Below, piece after piece: positions 59,881-64,000 of a stretch of DNA of 64,000 bases (positions within the stretch are counted from its first letter, which is position 1; each line of letters opens with the position of its first letter). The position numbers were made by a program, and so were the translations under genes. The notes under the pieces were generated by a model. That model was not told the origin of the DNA. It saw only the letters and a program-made list of their open reading frames with translations, and did not search any database. This DNA is from Opisthocomus hoazin. Taxonomy: Eukaryota; Chordata; Aves; Opisthocomiformes; Opisthocomidae. The stretch spans positions 8,596,417-8,660,416 of the forward strand of contig NC_134415.1 in the NCBI RefSeq assembly GCF_030867145.1, in the 5' to 3' direction.

Positions 59881-61416
59881 CTGAAAAAGAACAGAGATGT
59901 AAAATGTTAAAGAAAAACAAAAGCAAACCCACAATAAAATCCAAAACACATACATACAAAAGTGGTGCAGATTTCATGACTACGCTAGAGAAATAAGCCA
60001 TAACAAGATTGAGTGTGAAACAAAACTATACTTTGGGGAAATAAGAGTCATCATAACCCTTGTGTCAGCCTCCGATATTCACCTCAAAGAAAGATCAAGA
60101 TACTGGGACAGACCAGGAGAGGCAACATGAAAAAACTGGGCTGTTCCTGAAATGCCCTTCATAAATTCACCAAGTAGTCACAGACATTAGAATGAAGAGA
60201 CAGTGAGTGAGGAAACACAGGAAGTGCAACACATGGGGACAAAGTCCAAAATGCTGCAGGACATCATCCCTGGACACCACCCACTACAAAACCATGGAGG
60301 AATCACTCATGACAACAAAAAATTTGGGTGGGTGGAGAGGAGCACGTGAATGTTGCAGGGTAAAATGAGAAAGACGACAGTGCCAGAAGCAGTGGATCTG
60401 AGGGGAAAGGCATCCATCCCAGAAAAAGAAAACCACCTGAAACAGACATCTGATGAGAAAGCAGTGATACAGTAGACATCTGATGAGAAAGCAGTGATAC
60501 CAAGGTTCTGAACACTATAAACATAAGCATTTACTCAGAGCACACAACGTTGATTTGTTTTACACTGTCTACCAAAATGGAACTGTGAATTAGCTAGTCA
60601 TAACAACAGAACTGATTCCTCAATTATGACATTTATATGCATTTAAGCTCTGAACCAAGATTTCAATTAAATCATGTTTTTTACTATACATATTTGAAGA
60701 AAAACTATCTTATGGGGTTTTTAGGCCTAAAGTCAAAACATCACAACTCCTATAATTCCAGCCACGTCGTAATAATAAAAAAGGGAACTCTTCTCCTAAC
60801 TGATTTGCTAAGAACAACACAACTGAACAGGGATACTGCTTCACAAAAAACATTGTTATTTCAAGAGTACCAACTTCCTCTCTTCTAAGCTTCACACAGG
60901 GCTTTTCAGTAACATATCTAAAAAACTTAACACTCAATGGAGCAGGAAGACCAGCCCAGCTACTCTACCACCTGCTGTTTTCTGAACATTCCCTTCTTAA
61001 AAACACTGGATCTCGTTCAGGACATCTGGAAGACCATGACATTTCTGTAGCTTAAACTTACAAATAAGAAAATAAAGCCCCAGCCACGAATATAGCATTC
61101 GGTTTAGATGATGGCAACATAGCAGCTTTTGCCATGTCAGATCCTCATCTTCATCATACACTTGTGCTTTCATAAAGGATAGAACAGGCCCCTTCTTCTC
61201 TCCCTATTCTGGGTTCATATAGCAACCACAATAACTGCTTTTATGAAAAAAATTTAGGTGGCTTTTAATTTCTTAGTCAATGGAAATCTAAGCACTAACC
61301 AGTTCTTCACTAACTACCTAGATCAGTTGGCAACCTGTCAATGGGAGCTGCTACTAAGTTCATTTATGCACTAAGATGTAGCACAGCTGTAAAAACTTGA
61401 GAATCATCTGAATTAC
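59881..61416 (-). other. NID1: NID1 last intron
   Basis: A 1.54-kb intron bounded on the minus strand by GTAATT at the 5' end (GT at 61415-61416) and TTTTTCAG at the 3' end. It contains a 30-base-period duplication at 60444-60500. No exon or recognisable repeat element is seen inside it. Confidence 0.9.
60444..60500. repeat. Two-copy tandem duplication, period 30
   Basis: A 27-base unit beginning AGACATCTGATGAGAAAGCA at 60444-60470 recurs exactly at 60474-60500, separated by AGT. The identity of the copies points to a recent duplication. It lies in the last NID1 intron and its effect on splicing is not apparent. Confidence 0.9.
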
Positions 61417-61529
61417 CTCCTGGGCACTGAGCAAAGGCTGTAGTGATTCCATAGAGACGGGAGCGCTTGTGAGGCTGGAAGTTATCCTTTTCCGTTGAAA
61501 TTGTGCGATCCACTGCTACAACAGCATCC
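61417..61529 (-). CDS. NID1: Nidogen-1 penultimate coding exon (end of beta-propeller)
   Basis: The 113-base exon encodes 37 full codons, beginning DAVVAVDRTIS and ending YGITTAFAQCPG, plus split codons at both ends. It is the last part of the C-terminal six-bladed LDL-receptor YWTD-type beta-propeller of nidogen (the G3 region, which in nidogen-1 binds the laminin gamma-1 chain). The QPHKRSRLYGITTA run is characteristic of NID1. Splice sites are clear: acceptor ATGGCAG at 61530-61536 and donor GAG|GTAATT. The upstream junction is phase 2 (AG|G, arginine) and the downstream junction phase 1, and both join in frame with the neighbouring exons. Confidence 0.96.
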
Positions 61530-62659
61530 CTGCCATATGCAGAAGAGAATACACAGAAGATGACCGCAAAAGTACAGGGGAAAATAAAACAAACAAAAAA
61601 GGGGGGGAGAAATCTGAAGTTGCTTCTTTTTTTACAGTTAGGAAGTGATGTCAGAAGAAAAATCCTCCAAGACCTCATCTTTGCTGGACAACTCAAATAT
61701 GTCATAATTTTCATTCTAGGCGGCTATGAAATTTAGCAGCGAGCCACCTTATTTTAAGTTACTTTCAACACAGGACAGTGTCCCTCTACATGAACACATC
61801 CATTCGTAGTTTTGACACATTCTCCATATTCTGCCCCTCTGACATTTTCGGTGGTATAGCTGACATTGCAGCTATTATGCATGATTATGGACAAAGCTGT
61901 ATTTCAGGTAGGGCCCGATATCCTGAAGGAATACAGCTAGTCATAAGCATTTTTTTATTCCTAAAAAAAAAGGGCAGCCAACTGACAGACCTGTAACACA
62001 ACTGTTTCCCATTTTTACAAGCCTATTCTAGAAGAGCACTTCCCAGCTGTTAGGTTCTAGCTTGGAAATCCTTATACACATGAACAGCACTTCCTGCTGC
62101 AATTGAGGGAGCCATTTGCGTGTTTGCAGATAGAGCCCAGACAACCATTTATGTCAAGAAAAAAATATTTAAAAATGCATGGACTAGATTTTTTTGTGGA
62201 AAATATAGTAAACTCTAAAGTCTGGATCGTATGACAATGTTTTAGATTGTTTGCAACAAAGAAAGCGTCATCAAGACAGTAAAAAAGCTTTTTCTTATTT
62301 GTGCTTGAACATTCAAATAACGTATCACATAGAAGTGATGAATGTCTGCCCTCTGCAACGCAGCAAGTACAGCCGTAAGCGAAACATGTTAGCTCCCACG
62401 CCTTTCCCAGAAATGTTCAGTGATAAAAGCATTTTCTTAGAGGACAAATAACTCCGTTGAAAATGAAAACTCAGTTAACTGGCAACATCAGTAGGTCAAC
62501 TCTACAGATCTACTCCGCCCTGCATCAGCTATTGCCAGGAAAGCGAAAAAACAGGAACGTGTGAGAGGTCAGACATGAGAAACGCAGTATATACTTCAGT
62601 TTCTACCAGGGAGAAGCACATCTTAAAGCACTCCATAATTTCTTTAGCAGATAACATAC
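61530..62659 (-). other. NID1: NID1 intron between the two propeller exons
   Basis: A 1.13-kb intron with a strong donor (AAG|GTATGT, GT at 62658-62659) and an acceptor (TATGGCAG). Its sequence is AT-rich and shows no additional exon or known repeat. Confidence 0.9.
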
Positions 62660-62783
62660 CTTCTCCAGTCTGTGTAGTATAAATTCTTCCCATAGCTTGT
62701 AACACTAAAAGGATACTGAATTCCTTCAACAACCTTTCGTCGACCAAGCTGATTAGGGTTCATGCATTCCAGCCTCTTGGTAC
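62660..62783 (-). CDS. NID1: Nidogen-1 third-last coding exon (YWTD propeller blade)
   Basis: The 124-base exon encodes 40 full codons, TKRLECMNPNQLGRRK through GKNLYYTDWR, plus split codons. The YYTDWRR is one YWTD-type strand of the nidogen beta-propeller. YPFSVTSYGKNLYYTDW is nearly the same as the mammalian NID1 segment and differs clearly from the NID2 equivalent, which has YPFSIVSYADHFYHTDW. The acceptor is CACCCAG (CAG at 62784-62786) and the donor AAG|GTATGT. The exon starts in phase 1 (G|GT, glycine), so it joins an upstream exon that lies outside the window. Confidence 0.96.
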
Positions 62784-64000
62784 CTGGGTGCAGTGAAACA
62801 ATTAAGCCTTTGAACCAGAGCAAGAGAGCTCTCATGAGGGATGAAGGACAAGCATAAGCATGCAAGCATGAATGGAGTAAAACTTCCTGAAAGTCTTTCA
62901 GTATGCTGCTTAGCCAAAGCCACATCTCGGTGCACGACAGATATTGGGTGGGAAAGTACTTTGGTGCTGATGCTAACCAGCACACCACCTAACTTACAGG
63001 AACACAGATGTCTAGCCATTGTTCATAAGCTCATAAGATGGCCATTGCTCATAAGCAGAGATTCCTGCTGCAGATACCAGCATCCTGAGGCTGGTGTGGA
63101 AGCTGACAGAAGGTCTCCTCCATTCTGGAGGGATACTTCAACCACTAACCAGTTCCTCTTCCTCTGGAAGGCATTTTTGCAAAGTTAGTTTGGTGAGCGT
63201 GCTCCCAAAATGCCTGCTGGGCTGGACCACAAGGGCAAGACTGCAGGAAGAACAGCTAACTTATAGATGCAAATAGGATGCAAAAAGTCTAGCTGTAAAG
63301 CTACTACATATGTCAGGGACACTGCTAGTGAGTGTAAACATCTGTAGGTTCCTCTTCAGTAGTAGGTTTCAAAATAGGGTAAAAGGAGAAGAGACAAATG
63401 CAAGAACAAGAAAGGAAGAGAGAAAAAGAAAAAAAAAAGCACAAGGAAATATATTCAAAGGTTGGAGAAAGCATCTTACAGAGAAAAAGAGAGCTCAGTC
63501 TTTTTAGTTTATCAAAAACTTGTGTCTTGAAGTGTAAAAGCATCTGCACAGGAGGAGATCTCTGGCTGAGTCTACAGGGGAGAAACACAGCAAGATGGAA
63601 AAAAGTTCAAGTCAGAATTAAAAGCACTTTTTTTTACTGGTAGGACACTAGCACAAAACTAACAATGGGTTGGTGGCAGAACCTTGATCTCTCGATTTTT
63701 AAAACTAGCATAAATTGTTTTTTTGAGACTTGCTTCACTTCAATATAAGCCAGACTTTGCCTAAGATTACAGGTCTTCAACCAATAGTGCCGGGATGACA
63801 CTGTGTAGGGCCAGATTAGATGAATTAGTATTTTTTCCTGGTCTTAAACTTGCAATTTCTTCTACAAAGGCCTAAGCACTACCTAGGGAGTTAGACAGCC
63901 ACGTACAAGACACACAGATATTAACCTGTTGCTTTCCTAGAAAGTTTTGTGACCAGAACTGCAGTCTTTCATCTTGCACACAGTCTCATGTGAATGCTAC
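62784..64000 (-). other. NID1: NID1 intron, running off the right edge
   Basis: No further NID1 exon is visible up to the window end; the expected preceding propeller exon (with a YWTDWNR-type motif) is not found, so it must lie beyond 64000. A purine-rich stretch near 63390-63450 (AGGAAGAGAGAAAAAGAAAA) is low-complexity. Confidence 0.75.

Noticed and set aside
59759..62783. Assignment to NID2 in place of NID1
   Set aside because: The terminal EGF module and the propeller sequence (YPFSVTSYGKNLYYTDW) match NID1; human NID2 ends after the propeller without this EGF module.
62784..64000. Search for a fourth NID1 exon within the window
   Set aside because: No minus-strand frame with the expected YWTDWNR-type propeller motif and splice sites was found, so it must lie beyond the right edge.
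1..64000. Endogenous retrovirus, CRISPR array, prophage, operon or tRNA/rRNA genes
   Set aside because: No paired long terminal repeats, gag/pol-like frames of retroviral type, regularly spaced repeats or structural RNA signatures were seen; all reverse-transcriptase sequence is of the CR1 LINE type.

Overview
This window is nuclear DNA from a vertebrate, most probably a bird. Three things point there. Coding sequence is sparse and split into introns with GT-AG boundaries. The dominant dispersed repeats are CR1 LINEs, including copies with the avian-type 3' tail (ATTCTATGAT or TTCTGTGATT octamers). I see no L1, Alu-like or recognisable endogenous retroviral sequence. There is no bacterial operon structure, CRISPR array or phage-like content. 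Most open frames are chance frames in non-coding DNA or in GC-rich DNA.

Layout. The left edge (about 720-1760) is a strong CpG island with GC boxes, a 19-bp tandem GC-box repeat, a G-quadruplex-type run and, just beside it, a cluster of CACGTG E-boxes. The only protein-coding gene I can prove lies at the right edge on the minus strand. It is the last three coding exons of nidogen-1 (NID1): 62660-62783, 61417-61529 and 59759-59880, followed by a 3'UTR with candidate poly(A) signals, the furthest at 58052-58057. Between them is about 56 kb with no convincing gene.

The gene-free interval holds CR1 LINE copies of different ages. There are fairly well preserved 5'-truncated copies at 2190-2663 and 35722-36375 (plus) and 18526-18735 (minus). 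There is a longer copy with reverse-transcriptase motifs at 25228-26680 (plus), and a copy missing its 3' end at 34815-35568 (plus). Two much older, turtle/crocodile-like CR1 relics lie at 7150-8440 (minus) and 40985-41400 (plus). There are also faint MIR/CORE-type SINE fragments, one possible hAT-Charlie terminus, a small GC-rich island at 19460-19830, and a few short tandem duplications.

Context. In other amniotes LYST lies downstream of NID1, both on the same strand, with no coding gene between. The CpG island at 720-1760 therefore fits the LYST promoter, with LYST running leftward out of the window. This is inference from gene order; no LYST coding sequence is visible. I found no previously undescribed biological system. 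The observations most worth checking are the E-box cluster beside the putative LYST promoter, the 3'-truncated CR1, the age layers of CR1, and the isolated GC-rich island mid-interval.
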